DNA of 64,000 bases from Pseudoalteromonas sp. A25 (GTDB taxonomy: Bacteria > Pseudomonadota > Gammaproteobacteria > Enterobacterales > Alteromonadaceae), in the NCBI RefSeq assembly GCF_009176705.1, contig NZ_AP021846.1, positions 1,830,001 to 1,894,000 of the forward strand. The letters are read 5' to 3'. The position numbers were made by a program, and so were the translations under genes. The notes below the pieces were generated by a model. That model worked only from the letters and a program-made list of their open reading frames with translations. It was not told where the DNA came from and did not search any database. Below are positions 1 to 6,838 of the stretch, piece by piece (the stretch's first letter is position 1; each line of letters opens with the position of its first letter).

Positions 1-204
1 CTTGCAGAAAAAAATAAAGCTCAAGAAAAGCACAGACGTAATGAGCACTTTCTTACAACCGTCATGGTGCTGGTTTTATTTCCATTTTTCTTTGGTATTG
101 CCATTGATGTCGGCGTGATTGAGTCATCTGTAAATTTCAACCTTTTGCTGTATGGCATAGGTGCGCTTTGTTTTGGTTTACCATTTGCAGCAATGGGCAA
201 TTAA
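1..204 (+). CDS. C-terminal end of a small membrane protein (5' end outside window)
   Basis: The frame is open from base 1 to a TAA at 202-204, giving 67 residues. The segment begins with a charged stretch (AEKNKAQEKHRRNEH) followed by two hydrophobic stretches that look like membrane helices. No family is recognised. The stop codon directly abuts the ATG of the next gene, so the two are probably co-translated and may share one integron cassette. Because the start lies outside the window, the length and N-terminal topology cannot be judged. Confidence 0.6.
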   Translation, partial: LAEKNKAQEKHRRNEHFLTTVMVLVLFPFFFGIAIDVGVIESSVNFNLLLYGIGALCFGLPFAAMGN

Positions 205-390
205 ATGCTTTTTTCACGTTGGTTAAAGTTATTGGGTTTGATTGCTGCTCAAGGTTGGTTTGTATACTTTTGGGCTTTTCAAATGCAATCTTGGTTAGCA
301 TTCGTTCCTTTAGCACTAGTATTTATTTGGTTGCAAATACAAAAGCCAAGGGTCAAACAACAAGCTAAGCGTGAGAAAAATGGCATTTAA
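205..390 (+). CDS. Small hydrophobic protein, 61 residues
   Basis: ATG immediately follows the TAA of the preceding gene. The product has two closely spaced hydrophobic segments (about residues 7-25 and 28-46) and a basic C-terminal tail rich in K, R and Q, so it is probably a small inner-membrane protein with a cytoplasmic tail. No family is recognised. The stop codon TAA (388-390) lies inside the first core box of the attC-like palindrome at 385-453, the usual layout of an integron cassette in which the last codons run into attC. It is likely translated by coupling to the upstream gene, since no separate ribosome binding site is needed or seen. Confidence 0.55.
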   Translation: MLFSRWLKLLGLIAAQGWFVYFWAFQMQSWLAFVPLALVFIWLQIQKPRVKQQAKREKNGI

Positions 391-453
391 CAGGTTAAAT
401 CATCGGAAAACCACTCGTTTCACTCGCGTTTTCCGCTGTTCAAAGCGTTAGGC
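385..453 (+). other. attC recombination site (integron cassette end)
   Basis: The left core box ATTTAAC (385-391) fits RYYYAAC exactly and the right box GTTAGGC (447-453) fits GTTRRRY exactly. Between them is an inverted repeat, CGGAAAAC at 404-411 and GTTTTCCG at 428-435. The outer spacers also pair imperfectly and differ by one base, as expected for the extrahelical base of an attC hairpin. It starts inside the stop codon of the upstream gene and precedes the next gene by about 36 bases. What is seen is the palindrome and the boxes; that it still recombines is not known. Confidence 0.7.
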
Positions 454-489
454 TCTAAAGAATAAATACAAAATACAGGAAAAATAATA

Positions 490-876
490 ATGACAAGAAA
501 AATTGGATTTGTACTGGTTTTGCTAATGGCTTTGCTACAAGGATTTTATGGCCTGTTTGCCTATATTGACCCTGTTGCATTTGCTGATGTTCGTGGTACT
601 GCACTTATATCAAATGAAGATATAGATTGGGTGCAAATATACGGTTCTCGTACTCTATTCGTATCTCTAATAATTGGGGCTTTGCTGTATTTTAGAGAGT
701 TCAAAGTTCTTATGTGGGCAGCTCTGCTTGGTACGGTAATGCCATTAACAGATGGTTATCTAGCATACCAAGCAGAGGCACCATTTGGAGTTGTTGCAAA
801 GCATATTGCCACAATTGCGTATCTGATAATTACTTCAGTAGTATTGTTTAAAGTAATAGCTAATGAAAAAGCCTAA
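490..876 (+). CDS. DUF4267-like small integral membrane protein
   Basis: 128 residues with four predicted transmembrane segments (about 5-24, 55-73, 77-95 and 105-122) joined by short loops. The general pattern, an N-terminal helix, a loop with a conserved-looking VRG motif and an R next to the second helix, resembles DUF4267 proteins, but that assignment is from memory of the family and is tentative. No enzyme motif is seen. An AGGAAAAAT stretch upstream of ATG 490 can act as ribosome binding site. It follows an attC site, so it looks like a cassette gene; no attC is found after it, where short mobile-element repeats begin instead. Confidence 0.6.
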   Translation: MTRKIGFVLVLLMALLQGFYGLFAYIDPVAFADVRGTALISNEDIDWVQIYGSRTLFVSLIIGALLYFREFKVLMWAALLGTVMPLTDGYLAYQAEAPFGVVAKHIATIAYLIITSVVLFKVIANEKA

Positions 877-901
877 TGGCTACTTGGTGTGACTAGTGTG
901 G

Positions 902-955
902 CTGTGTGGCTACTTAGGACAGTTGGCTACTTAGGACAGTCACTCTAATTTCTCC
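902..955 (+). repeat. Short tandem and dispersed repeat (RAYT-element left-end motif)
   Basis: GGCTACTTAGGACAGT occurs twice in tandem here; the second copy runs into CACTCTAATTTCT. The motif (G)GGACAGTCACTCTAATTTC recurs at about 1015-1034 and 1797-1816, and with one change (GATAGTCACTCTAATTTC) at about 2410-2428, where it lies about 80 bases upstream of the RAYT transposase start. I therefore read it as the left terminal sequence of the RAYT element or of elements mobilised by it. The stretch 877-998 holds no gene that I can support. Confidence 0.5.
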
Positions 956-998
956 ATCCCTCACTTTACATTTAGTGATAAAATTGACCTAACAGAGA

Positions 999-1121
999 TC
1001 ATTGGGTAATACTTGGGACAGTCACTCTAATTTCTGCCCCGCGGTTATCTTCGATGTAGGCAACTTCAATGAACTCTTTATGAGTATCTAAGCCAATGAA
1101 AAGTATGTTATGTTTAGTCAT
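999..1121 (-). pseudogene. N-terminal fragment of an IS110-family (DEDD) transposase, copy A
   Basis: From ATG at 1121 the minus strand encodes 40 residues before a TGA. The start contains ILFIGLDTHKEFIEVAY, which matches the first conserved block of IS110/IS1111 transposases, where the D of GLD is the first acidic catalytic residue of the RuvC-like fold. After about residue 29 the reading continues into the RAYT-end-like motif and loses similarity. The protein cannot be active, since the remaining catalytic residues and the C-terminal serine domain are absent. Confidence 0.6.
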
Positions 1122-1226
1122 GCTAGCCTCTGCTATATAGTTATTTGACAAACTAATTATGGCTCTGGCTTTAAGCTAACCCACGAAAATGCGGAGGCTA
1201 GCACCGTGTGGGAGTCATTATGTCTA
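1008..1226 (-). mobile_element. 219-bp chimeric repeat, copy A (RAYT-end motif plus IS110-family 5' fragment)
   Basis: By eye this unit matches 1790-2008 at all but three of 219 positions. Reading on the minus strand it consists of about 57 bases of terminal sequence (1170-1226), further untranslated sequence, then an ATG at 1121 opening the first codons of an IS110-family transposase, and finally the short RAYT-end-like motif. The terminal part contains an inverted repeat CCCAC (1180-1184) / GTGGG (1208-1212). The transposase is cut at the same point in both copies, so the unit spread after truncation and is non-autonomous. Confidence 0.65.
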
Positions 1227-1245
1227 TGCCTTTTGGGAGATATAC

Positions 1246-1743
1246 ATGTCAATTCCAAAACATTCTGAGCTGTTTGATTATGCCAAAGGGGCTTATTTCG
1301 CAGATAGTTTTTCACGCGAAATCCCTAACAATAATGAGACCGCACTCGATGTCTATCTTGAAATCGCGAGACAAACTCCTGCGTGGGTTTCATTCTTGAT
1401 GTCAACGAGAAATCGTATCGTATCAATGCTTGGTTTGAAGCACTTAGGCCGACTTCAGGATGCTATATCAGCGGAGAATATAGCAAACATTAACGTTGGT
1501 GAGAGAATAGGTATTTTCACGTTACAGAGCAATAGTGATACTGAAATTGTCTTAGAGGACAGTGACAAACATCTTGATGTAAGAGTGTCTTTTTTACTGG
1601 ATGTAGTTGGCGATAAAATCAAAGTACACGCAACCACGGTGGTACATGTACATAACATGTTTGGCAAAGTGTATATGTTTTTTGTGGCTCCACTTCACAA
1701 GCTCATCGTGCCTAGTTCTTTGAAAACGTTGGCACAGGCATAA
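1246..1743 (+). CDS. DUF2867 family protein
   Basis: I chose the ATG at 1246 because GGGAGA lies five bases upstream; the frame is open from 1189 but the extra residues come from the repeat element. The 165-residue product has the DUF2867 pattern: an N-terminal segment starting MSIPKHSELFDYAKGAYFAD, a central hydrophobic helix with MSTRNRIVSMLGL, and a C-terminal half of alternating strands (VRVSFLL, KIKVHATTVV) followed by a short hydrophobic segment ending near the C-terminus. The biochemical role of DUF2867 is not known to me. It is followed at once by a VCR-like attC fragment, so it is very probably an integron cassette gene, and the repeat element sits directly before its start and may now supply its expression signals. 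Confidence 0.75.
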   Translation: MSIPKHSELFDYAKGAYFADSFSREIPNNNETALDVYLEIARQTPAWVSFLMSTRNRIVSMLGLKHLGRLQDAISAENIANINVGERIGIFTLQSNSDTEIVLEDSDKHLDVRVSFLLDVVGDKIKVHATTVVHVHNMFGKVYMFFVAPLHKLIVPSSLKTLAQA

Positions 1744-1785
1744 CAAAGCGTTTAAGGCGGTTTCACAACGCTTGGCAGTGTTAGT
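1738..1785 (+). other. Left part of a VCR-like attC site, truncated
   Basis: TAACAAAGCGTT just after the DUF2867 stop codon, followed by CAACGCTTGGC, has the layout of the left half of Vibrio-type attC repeats (TAACAAA, purine-rich spacer, CAACGC-TGGC). AAGCGTT and AACGCTT form a seven-base stem. The right half expected of such a site is missing: the sequence passes into the 219-bp repeat at 1790. Insertion of, or recombination with, that element probably removed it. Confidence 0.6.
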
Positions 1786-1903
1786 TTGGAATACTTGGGA
1801 CAGTCACTCTAATTTCTGCCCCGCGGTTATCTTCGATGTAGGCAACTTCAATGAACTCTTTATGAGTATCTAAGCCAATGAAAAGTATGTTATGTTTAGT
1901 CAT
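1781..1903 (-). pseudogene. N-terminal fragment of an IS110-family transposase, copy B
   Basis: ATG at 1903 opens 40 codons identical to copy A except for the final residues after the repeat border, ending at a TAA at 1783-1781. The IS110 block FIGLDTHKEFIEVAY is intact and the rest of the protein is missing, as in copy A. Confidence 0.6.
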
Positions 1904-2008
1904 GCTAGACTCTGCTATTTAGTTATTTCACAAACTAATTATGGCTCTGGCTTTAAGCTAACCCACGAAAATGCGGAGGCTAGCACCGTGTGGGAGTCAT
2001 TATGTCTA
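1790..2008 (-). mobile_element. 219-bp chimeric repeat, copy B
   Basis: Second copy of the unit at 1008-1226, with three mismatches seen by eye. It lies between the truncated attC at 1738-1785 and the next small gene. Its outer ends are AATACTTGGGACAG on the left and CATTATGTCTA on the right, shared with copy A; the bases beyond those points differ between copies, which fixes the unit borders. The minus strand encodes the same IS110-family fragment. Confidence 0.65.
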
Positions 2009-2054
2009 TACGGTTTTAGGTATTTGCGTAATATTAACTTAAGGTTGCAATAAT

Positions 2055-2237
2055 ATGAGCGAAAATAAAATTAACAATAATATGGGATTGGCTATAGCAA
2101 TGGGAGCCGGGATTGGTCTTGTTTTTGGGCAGTTTATTTTTGATAACGTTGGGATAGGCCTATCCGTGGGAGCTGGACTTGGTGTTGTCTACGGCTCTAT
2201 AAATAAGTTTAAACAAAATAAGAGTGACGATAACTGA
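2055..2237 (+). CDS. Glycine-zipper-like small membrane protein
   Basis: 60 residues. After a polar start (MSENKINNN) there are two hydrophobic segments rich in G and A, with GAGIG and GAGLG spacing typical of glycine-zipper helices that pack in membranes, and a charged tail (KFKQNKSDDN). AAGGTTGCAATAAT before the ATG supplies a weak ribosome binding site. An attC-like 118-bp palindrome begins about 22 bases after the stop, so this is probably another cassette gene. No function can be assigned; small proteins of this type are frequent in cassette arrays. Confidence 0.55.
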   Translation: MSENKINNNMGLAIAMGAGIGLVFGQFIFDNVGIGLSVGAGLGVVYGSINKFKQNKSDDN

Positions 2238-2259
2238 TAATTCATATTTTTAAACTGTA

Positions 2260-2377
2260 TAACACATATGAACCTTCTCCGGTCAAGTAAGCATAACGAT
2301 TCTTTTTAGCTGCTTTTAAGAAGCTAATTTGTATTGGCAATTCTTCAATCTGTTCAACTTCGCTATGTCGGTTAGCC
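2260..2377 (+). repeat. 118-bp attC-like repeat, copy 1
   Basis: Starts TAACACATATGAACC and ends CGGTTAGCC; a second copy with the same length and about 94 percent identity by eye is at 5255-5372. Both begin right after a gene and the ends pair imperfectly (CTAAC-ACATA-GAA against the reverse of TTC-TATG-GTTAG). The terminal boxes differ from RYYYAAC and GTTRRRY at one position each. Length and position match Vibrio-type attC repeats. I call it attC with moderate confidence because the core boxes are not perfect. Confidence 0.5.
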
Positions 2378-2509
2378 TGTAGTGGTCAATACTTTTTTAA
2401 CGATATTTGGGATAGTCACTCTAATTTCTCTAATTTGCATGTTGAGCTGTCTTGTCTAAGCTTTTAGTTCTTCAAAATCATTTCAAATTCTAAGTTCAAG
2501 GAGTGAACG

Positions 2510-3484
2510 ATGGGATTAGCAAGGAAGCGACAAATCAGTTTGTCAGATACCCCTTATTATCATTGTGTTTCACGTTGCGTGCGTAGGGCATTTTTGTGTG
2601 GTGAAGATAAGCTAACGGGTAAATCGTATGAGCATCGCCGAGGCTGGGTAGAAGACAGGTTACTCTTTTTAGCACAGGTATTTTGTATTGATGTATGTGC
2701 TTTTGCGGTGATGAGTAATCATACCCATGTGGTGCTTTATGTAGATGATAAAAAAGCGCAAAGACTGAGTGATAAAGCAATACTACTTCGTTGGCATAAG
2801 TTGTTTAAAGGCTCAAAACTTGCCCTTATGTACTTAAAAGGCGAGCACTTAGACGAAGGCCAACGCTTCTTTTTAAACAAAGAGATAAAAGAGTACCGAA
2901 CTAGGCTATCAAGTATTAGTTGGTTTATGCGTGTGCTGAATGAAAACATAGCGCGTAGAGCCAATAAAGAAGATAAATGCACAGGCCACTTCTGGGAAGG
3001 ACGATTTAAAAGCCAAGCTTTGCTAGATGACGCAGCACTGATGGCTTGTATGGCCTATGTTGATTTAAACCCCATTAGAGCCAAGATGTCAAAAACTCCG
3101 GAAGAGTCAGCTCATACGAGTATAAAACTGCGTTGTGAACATGCTAAAGCAGGCAAACAACCCAAACAACTGGCACGCTTTGTAGGTAGCCCCAGAAAGC
3201 ATATGCCAAAAGGCCTACCATTTGAGCTTAAATCGTACTTAGAACTTGTTGAACTCACAGGCAAATGCATTCGTACAGACAAGCGTGGTTACATAGAGCA
3301 AAATGAAGCCCCCATTCTACAGTGGTTAAACATACAGGCCAAAAACTGGATAAAGCTGACAACGCAATTTGAGAATGTATTTCATGGCGCAGTGGGTAAA
3401 GCGCACAATCTTGATGCGTACTGCGCGCGACAGCAACATAAACGACGACGAAGTATTAAAAGTAGTGAAGCGCTATTTGTATAA
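2510..3484 (+). CDS. REP-associated tyrosine transposase (Y1 family, RAYT-like)
   Basis: 324 residues, ATG preceded by AAGGAG. The single-strand transposase signature is present: the HxH metal motif within MSNHTHVVL (H71 and H73) and the catalytic tyrosine in MAYVDLNPIRA (Y183), with the conserved CTGHFWEGRFKS block before it. Enzymes of this family nick and join single-stranded DNA through a 5' phosphotyrosine. The protein is longer than the typical 150-200 residues of short RAYTs, with a C-terminal extension rich in basic residues (QQHKRRRS) that is usual for the long version found in marine gammaproteobacteria. It stands alone, as expected for this class. Confidence 0.85.
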   Translation: MGLARKRQISLSDTPYYHCVSRCVRRAFLCGEDKLTGKSYEHRRGWVEDRLLFLAQVFCIDVCAFAVMSNHTHVVLYVDDKKAQRLSDKAILLRWHKLFKGSKLALMYLKGEHLDEGQRFFLNKEIKEYRTRLSSISWFMRVLNENIARRANKEDKCTGHFWEGRFKSQALLDDAALMACMAYVDLNPIRAKMSKTPEESAHTSIKLRCEHAKAGKQPKQLARFVGSPRKHMPKGLPFELKSYLELVELTGKCIRTDKRGYIEQNEAPILQWLNIQAKNWIKLTTQFENVFHGAVGKAHNLDAYCARQQHKRRRSIKSSEALFV

Positions 3485-3680
3485 CACCGTAACAACTAAT
3501 TACTGCCAATAACAATGCTTGCAAACGAGTAGGGGGCGTTGTGCTTAAAGTGTGGAGACAGACTCAAAATTATTGGAGTTGAAATAATAACTAGTCAATT
3601 ATAGGTACATTTTGCTAATGTAGGGCTGAAAATAAGTTGTGGGGCTTAGTCAGGCTATTTTATTTTTTTAAAATGACCGT
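3485..3680 (+). repeat. 196-bp RAYT downstream repeat, copy 1
   Basis: Begins at the stop codon of the RAYT gene and matches 6839-7034 with only a few differences. It contains no open frame of note. Its association with both RAYT copies shows that it is part of the element. The stretch that follows (3681-3727) is a low-complexity T-rich tract with repeated ATTTTTT units. Confidence 0.6.
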
Positions 3681-3693
3681 CCATTTTTTATCC

Positions 3694-3780
<87 letters not shown>

Positions 3781-3810
3781 GCTATTTAATTAATATCACA
3801 TGGAAGTATC

Positions 3811-5253
3811 ATGATTAAAGTATTATTACTCTCAATTTCTTTGTTTTCTTTTGCTTCATTAGCGGAAAACAAAATTCTAATAGAAAATATCACTATCGTT
3901 TCATCTCATTTGCAAGCCCCAAAAATTCACATGAATGTATTAATAAGTGATGGACGAATTACCGAAATAACTAGTAAAAAGATTACATCCTACGATCTTA
4001 AAATAAATGGTTTAGGTAAGTTTTTAACGCCAGGTCTTATGGATAGCCATGCACACGTATCGTCAATCCCCGGTATGGGTTTTGGTGTTGAGCCAGTGGC
4101 GATTAAAAATCCTAAACTCACACAAGCTTATTTTGAACAACAACCAAGAAGCTTTTTATTTCATGGGGTAACTCAAATACTTGATCCGAATCCGGGAGTG
4201 AGTTTCAATTATTTTACTTCGGCGCCTCATCACCCTGATTATTTTCGTTGTGAAGTATTAACATCAAAAAACACCTTTCCATATGTAGAGAAAACAGACG
4301 ACCTATCAAGATCAATGTTTACTTATTTAATTGATGAAAGTGCAGAAGCAACTGCAGAAAATTCAGTAGAAAGGTTAATTGGAAAAATTGCCCAATCAGG
4401 TGCTTCGTGTATAAAGCTTTATTTTGAAGACGGTTATGGTAATGCTAACCAATGGGCAACACTTTCAACTAACACACTAAAACGAATTAAATTATCTGCT
4501 AAAAAGTCTAATTTACTTATAATCGCTCATGCTAATGCCTTAGATATGCAGCAATTAGCACTTGCCGCAGGTGTTGATGTTATCGCTCATGGTATGTGGA
4601 ATTGGGGGCAGTATAATCGCGAACAAAATATACCTAAAGAAATATCTAACACTCTGGATAAAATGATTAATGACAGAGTAGGTTATATGCCAACCCAAAG
4701 AGTGATTGCTGGCTTAGGTGAAGTAATGAACCCTACAATTGTTAATTCTCTTGAATTTTCATCCATTACGCCTAAGTCACTTATTGATTGGTATAAAACC
4801 ACTGAAGTGCAATGGTTCAAAGAAGAGCTTCGAATTGGTTTTGATGGAATGCCTGATCAATCAATTTCAGAGGCATTTTTATATGGGCGAATAGGAAAAG
4901 GTAATAAAGTCATGCAATATCTAAGAAGTTCTAACCATCCTATTTTATTGGCTTCGGACTTCCCTGGAAGCCCTAGTTTTGCCAATCAACCTGGACTGAC
5001 AACCTACCAAGAAATGAAAGCTATGGTTACTGCAGGGCTATCGTTGGAAGAAGTACTAGCGGCGGCAACCATTAATAATGCTAAACAATTCAGAATTGAT
5101 AATGATTACGGTACAGTAGAAGTTGGCAAAATTGCTAATCTTCTGATACTTAAAACTAATCCTTTAGACTCTATAGAATCATGGAACCGTATAGAAACGA
5201 TTATCCTGCATGGAGATCCCATAGCTAGAGAAAGTTTGGTGGTCAATAAATAG
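3811..5253 (+). CDS. Secreted metal-dependent amidohydrolase (imidazolonepropionase-like)
   Basis: 480 residues with an N-terminal signal peptide (hydrophobic MIKVLLLSISLFSFASLAE). The amidohydrolase fold is marked by the HAH metal ligands H80 and H82 in MDSHAHV, a lysine in CIKLYFEDG (K202) at the usual place of the bridging carboxylated lysine, further histidines in IIAHANA (H240) and VIAHGMW (H260), and an aspartate in LLASDFPG (D383). The C-terminal segment with VEVGKIANLLIL is the usual small beta-domain. Substrate is unknown; relatives include peptidases (prolidase-like) and hydrolases of cyclic amides. GGAAG precedes the ATG. The stop codon abuts an attC-like repeat and the gene start lies just after copy C, so it appears to be an unusually large cassette gene. 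Confidence 0.8.
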   Translation: MIKVLLLSISLFSFASLAENKILIENITIVSSHLQAPKIHMNVLISDGRITEITSKKITSYDLKINGLGKFLTPGLMDSHAHVSSIPGMGFGVEPVAIKNPKLTQAYFEQQPRSFLFHGVTQILDPNPGVSFNYFTSAPHHPDYFRCEVLTSKNTFPYVEKTDDLSRSMFTYLIDESAEATAENSVERLIGKIAQSGASCIKLYFEDGYGNANQWATLSTNTLKRIKLSAKKSNLLIIAHANALDMQQLALAAGVDVIAHGMWNWGQYNREQNIPKEISNTLDKMINDRVGYMPTQRVIAGLGEVMNPTIVNSLEFSSITPKSLIDWYKTTEVQWFKEELRIGFDGMPDQSISEAFLYGRIGKGNKVMQYLRSSNHPILLASDFPGSPSFANQPGLTTYQEMKAMVTAGLSLEEVLAAATINNAKQFRIDNDYGTVEVGKIANLLILKTNPLDSIESWNRIETIILHGDPIARESLVVNK

Positions 5254-5254
5254 C

Positions 5255-5372
5255 TAACACATATGAACCTTCTCCGGTCAAGTAAGCATAACGATTCATT
5301 TTAGCTGCTTCTAAGCAGCTAATTTGTATTGGCAATTCCTAAATCTGTTCAACTTCGCTATGGCGGTTAGCC
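5255..5372 (+). repeat. 118-bp attC-like repeat, copy 2
   Basis: Same length as the repeat at 2260-2377 with only a few substitutions. It starts two bases after the amidohydrolase stop codon, so its left box overlaps the gene end in the manner of integron cassettes. Ends GCGGTTAGCC. The next 120 bases (5373-5496) show nothing that I can identify before the RAYT remnant. Confidence 0.5.
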
Positions 5373-5496
5373 ATTAAAATCGTTTACGGCAAACACATAT
5401 TGAGGGTCTCTTATTGCGTTCTCATCGCTGCTAAATCAGTCGATACAGCTTATCGTTTAGGGCCACTAGACATTTATCGGTTAACCTTAATCTGGC

Positions 5497-5602
5497 ATTT
5501 CATGGCGCTGTGGGTAAAGCGCACAATCTTGATGCGTACTGCGCGCGACAGCAACATAAACGGCGACGAAGTATTAAAAGTAGTGAAGCGCTATTTGTAT
5601 AA
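5497..5602 (+). pseudogene. 3' remnant of a second RAYT transposase gene
   Basis: The bases match the last 35 or so codons of the RAYT gene (3380-3484) almost perfectly, including the stretch coding FHGAVGKAHNLDAYCARQQH and the TAA stop. Everything upstream of the FHGAVG block is missing. The IS3 element is inserted three bases downstream of the stop, and the RAYT downstream repeat resumes at 6839, so a truncated RAYT copy was present first and was then split by the IS. Confidence 0.75.
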
Positions 5603-5672
5603 CACTGGACTTCCCAGACTTTGCTAGACACCCAATGAGTTACATTGTAACTTCTAATAAAAGGTGTTTTTT

Positions 5673-5951
5673 ATGAGCAAAGGCAAGCGGTATACCCAAG
5701 AATTCAAAATCGAAGCAGTTAAGCAAATCACAGAGCGTGGTTATTCAGTTACAGAAGTATCTGAACGACTAGGTATTTGTACTAAAACCTTATATCACTG
5801 GCGCAGCCAGCTATCAGATAAACCTAAATCGGTTAAGTCATCAGATGAACAACTTAGGATCGCTAAACTTGAGGCTGAATTAAAACGTGTCACGGAGGAG
5901 CGGGATATTCTAAAAAAGGCCGAAAGGTACTTTGCCAGCAACCCCGAGTAA
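5673..5951 (+). CDS. IS3-family OrfA (helix-turn-helix DNA-binding protein)
   Basis: 92 residues from ATG 5673, preceded by AAGG. The N-terminal half is a helix-turn-helix (YTQEFKIEAVKQITERGYSV, then TEVSERLGICTKTLYHW) and the C-terminal half a leucine-rich coiled coil (LRIAKLEAELKRVTEERDIL) for oligomerisation. In the IS3 family OrfA alone acts as a regulator of transposition, and its N-terminal part directs the OrfAB fusion to the IS ends. I prefer 5673 over an in-frame ATG three codons earlier because of the ribosome binding site position and family alignment. Confidence 0.85.
   Translation: MSKGKRYTQEFKIEAVKQITERGYSVTEVSERLGICTKTLYHWRSQLSDKPKSVKSSDEQLRIAKLEAELKRVTEERDILKKAERYFASNPE
5894..5918 (+). 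promoter_or_regulatory. -1 programmed frameshift signal of the IS3 element
   Basis: In OrfA phase the sequence reads A AAA AAG at 5912-5918, a canonical slippery heptamer, eleven bases after a Shine-Dalgarno-like GGAGGAG (5894-5900) that can stimulate slippage. After a one-base backward shift the frame stays open through KGRKVLCQQPRVKYGFIRD into OrfB, giving one OrfAB transposase. Confidence 0.8.
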
Positions 5952-5998
5952 AGTACGGCTTCATCCGAGATCACCAAGATGAGTTTTCCATCACTACA

Positions 5999-6820
5999 AT
6001 GTGCCGCCTTTTTAAGCTGCATCGCAGTGGTTTTTATGCGTGGTTAAAAAAGCCTGTAAGTGATAGAGCGCTTGAAGATAGTCGCTTGTTAAAACTCATT
6101 AAAGAGTTTTATATAGCCAGTGGCGGCACATACGGTAGCCCTTGGATACATGCAGACTTGCTTGAAGCCGGTGAGCAATGCAGCGTAAATCGTGTTGCTA
6201 AGATTATGCGTCAACATAATCTTAAAGCGCAAATTGGGTATAAACGTCGTCATATTAAAAGCGGTAAGACATCGCGGATTGCAGATAACTTATTAGCACG
6301 TCAATTTAACCCGCCAGCGCCTAACCAATCATGGGTCAGCGACATCACCTATGTTAGAACTTATGAAGGCTTTTTATATGTAGCAACGGTTATGGATTTA
6401 TTCTCTAGGCGTATAGTTGGTTGGTCGATGGATAAAAATATGGATAAGCACCTTGTTATAAACGCTCTGTTGATGGCTGTTTATCAACGTCAACCGAAGA
6501 CTGAAATACTGGTGCATAGTGATCAAGGTAGTCAATACGGTAGTGCTGACTATCTCGCATTTATGAAAGAACATAATCTTGTGCCTTCAATGAGCCGCGC
6601 TGGGAACTGTCATGATAATGCGGTTGCTGAAAGCTTTTTTGCGACGATTAAAAAACGAATCATTAAGCGTAAGATATACTCGACACGAGAAGATGCGAAA
6701 GCTGAGATATTTAATTTTATAGAAATGTTTTACAATCCCAAAAAACGCCATTCACACACAGGCGGTGTTTCACCTGCTAAGTTTGAGGAAGCGTACTATT
6801 CTGAGTTAAAAACTGTCTAG
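5999..6820 (+). CDS. IS3-family OrfB (DDE transposase catalytic domain)
   Basis: 273 residues counted from the ATG at 5999; in practice it is made as OrfAB by frameshift from 5673. The HTH_21-like N-terminal part (LHRSGFYAWLKK) precedes an rve integrase core with the catalytic triad D115 (WVSDITYV), D175 (VHSDQGSQY) and E211 (AVAESFFATIKK). The spacings are D-59-D-35-E, the standard DD(35)E pattern, and the following K/R lies at the expected place. No stop codons or deletions are seen, so the enzyme looks functional. The stop codon overlaps the right inverted repeat. Confidence 0.9.
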   Translation: MCRLFKLHRSGFYAWLKKPVSDRALEDSRLLKLIKEFYIASGGTYGSPWIHADLLEAGEQCSVNRVAKIMRQHNLKAQIGYKRRHIKSGKTSRIADNLLARQFNPPAPNQSWVSDITYVRTYEGFLYVATVMDLFSRRIVGWSMDKNMDKHLVINALLMAVYQRQPKTEILVHSDQGSQYGSADYLAFMKEHNLVPSMSRAGNCHDNAVAESFFATIKKRIIKRKIYSTREDAKAEIFNFIEMFYNPKKRHSHTGGVSPAKFEEAYYSELKTV

Positions 6821-6838
6821 TAAAAGCTGGGAAGTCCA

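Larger units (their letters stand above)
2404..3680 (+). mobile_element. RAYT element, complete copy 1
   Basis: The left border is placed at the TTTGGGATAGTCACTCTAATTT motif that also begins the 219-bp repeats. The right border is placed where a 196-base downstream sequence (3485-3680), shared with the second, broken element (6839-7034), stops matching. Inside lies a single transposase gene. No terminal inverted repeats are expected for this class. Exact borders need comparison with more copies. Confidence 0.5.
5606..6838 (+). mobile_element. Complete IS3-family insertion sequence, 1233 bp
   Basis: Imperfect 25-base terminal inverted repeats start TGGACTTCCCAG at 5606-5630 and end with its complement CTGGGAAGTCCA at 6814-6838, with differences only in the middle. 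A 3-bp target duplication CAC (5603-5605 and 6839-6841) flanks it, and removing the element restores the sequence seen at 3475-3490 in the intact RAYT element. Two overlapping reading frames with a -1 frameshift signal complete the IS3 layout. All parts look intact, so the element may still be active. Confidence 0.9.

Noticed and set aside
1455-1667. 70-codon open frame on the minus strand inside the DUF2867 gene
   Set aside because: Antisense shadow of a gene with family support; low-complexity composition and no start signals.
902-2430. CRISPR array from the repeated GGACAGTCACTCTAATTTC motif
   Set aside because: Only four copies, irregular spacing of hundreds of bases, and a better explanation as mobile-element ends.
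5400-5627. 75-codon open frame overlapping the RAYT remnant and the IS3 left end
   Set aside because: It reads the RAYT tail in a different frame from the true protein and runs across the IS border, so it is accidental.
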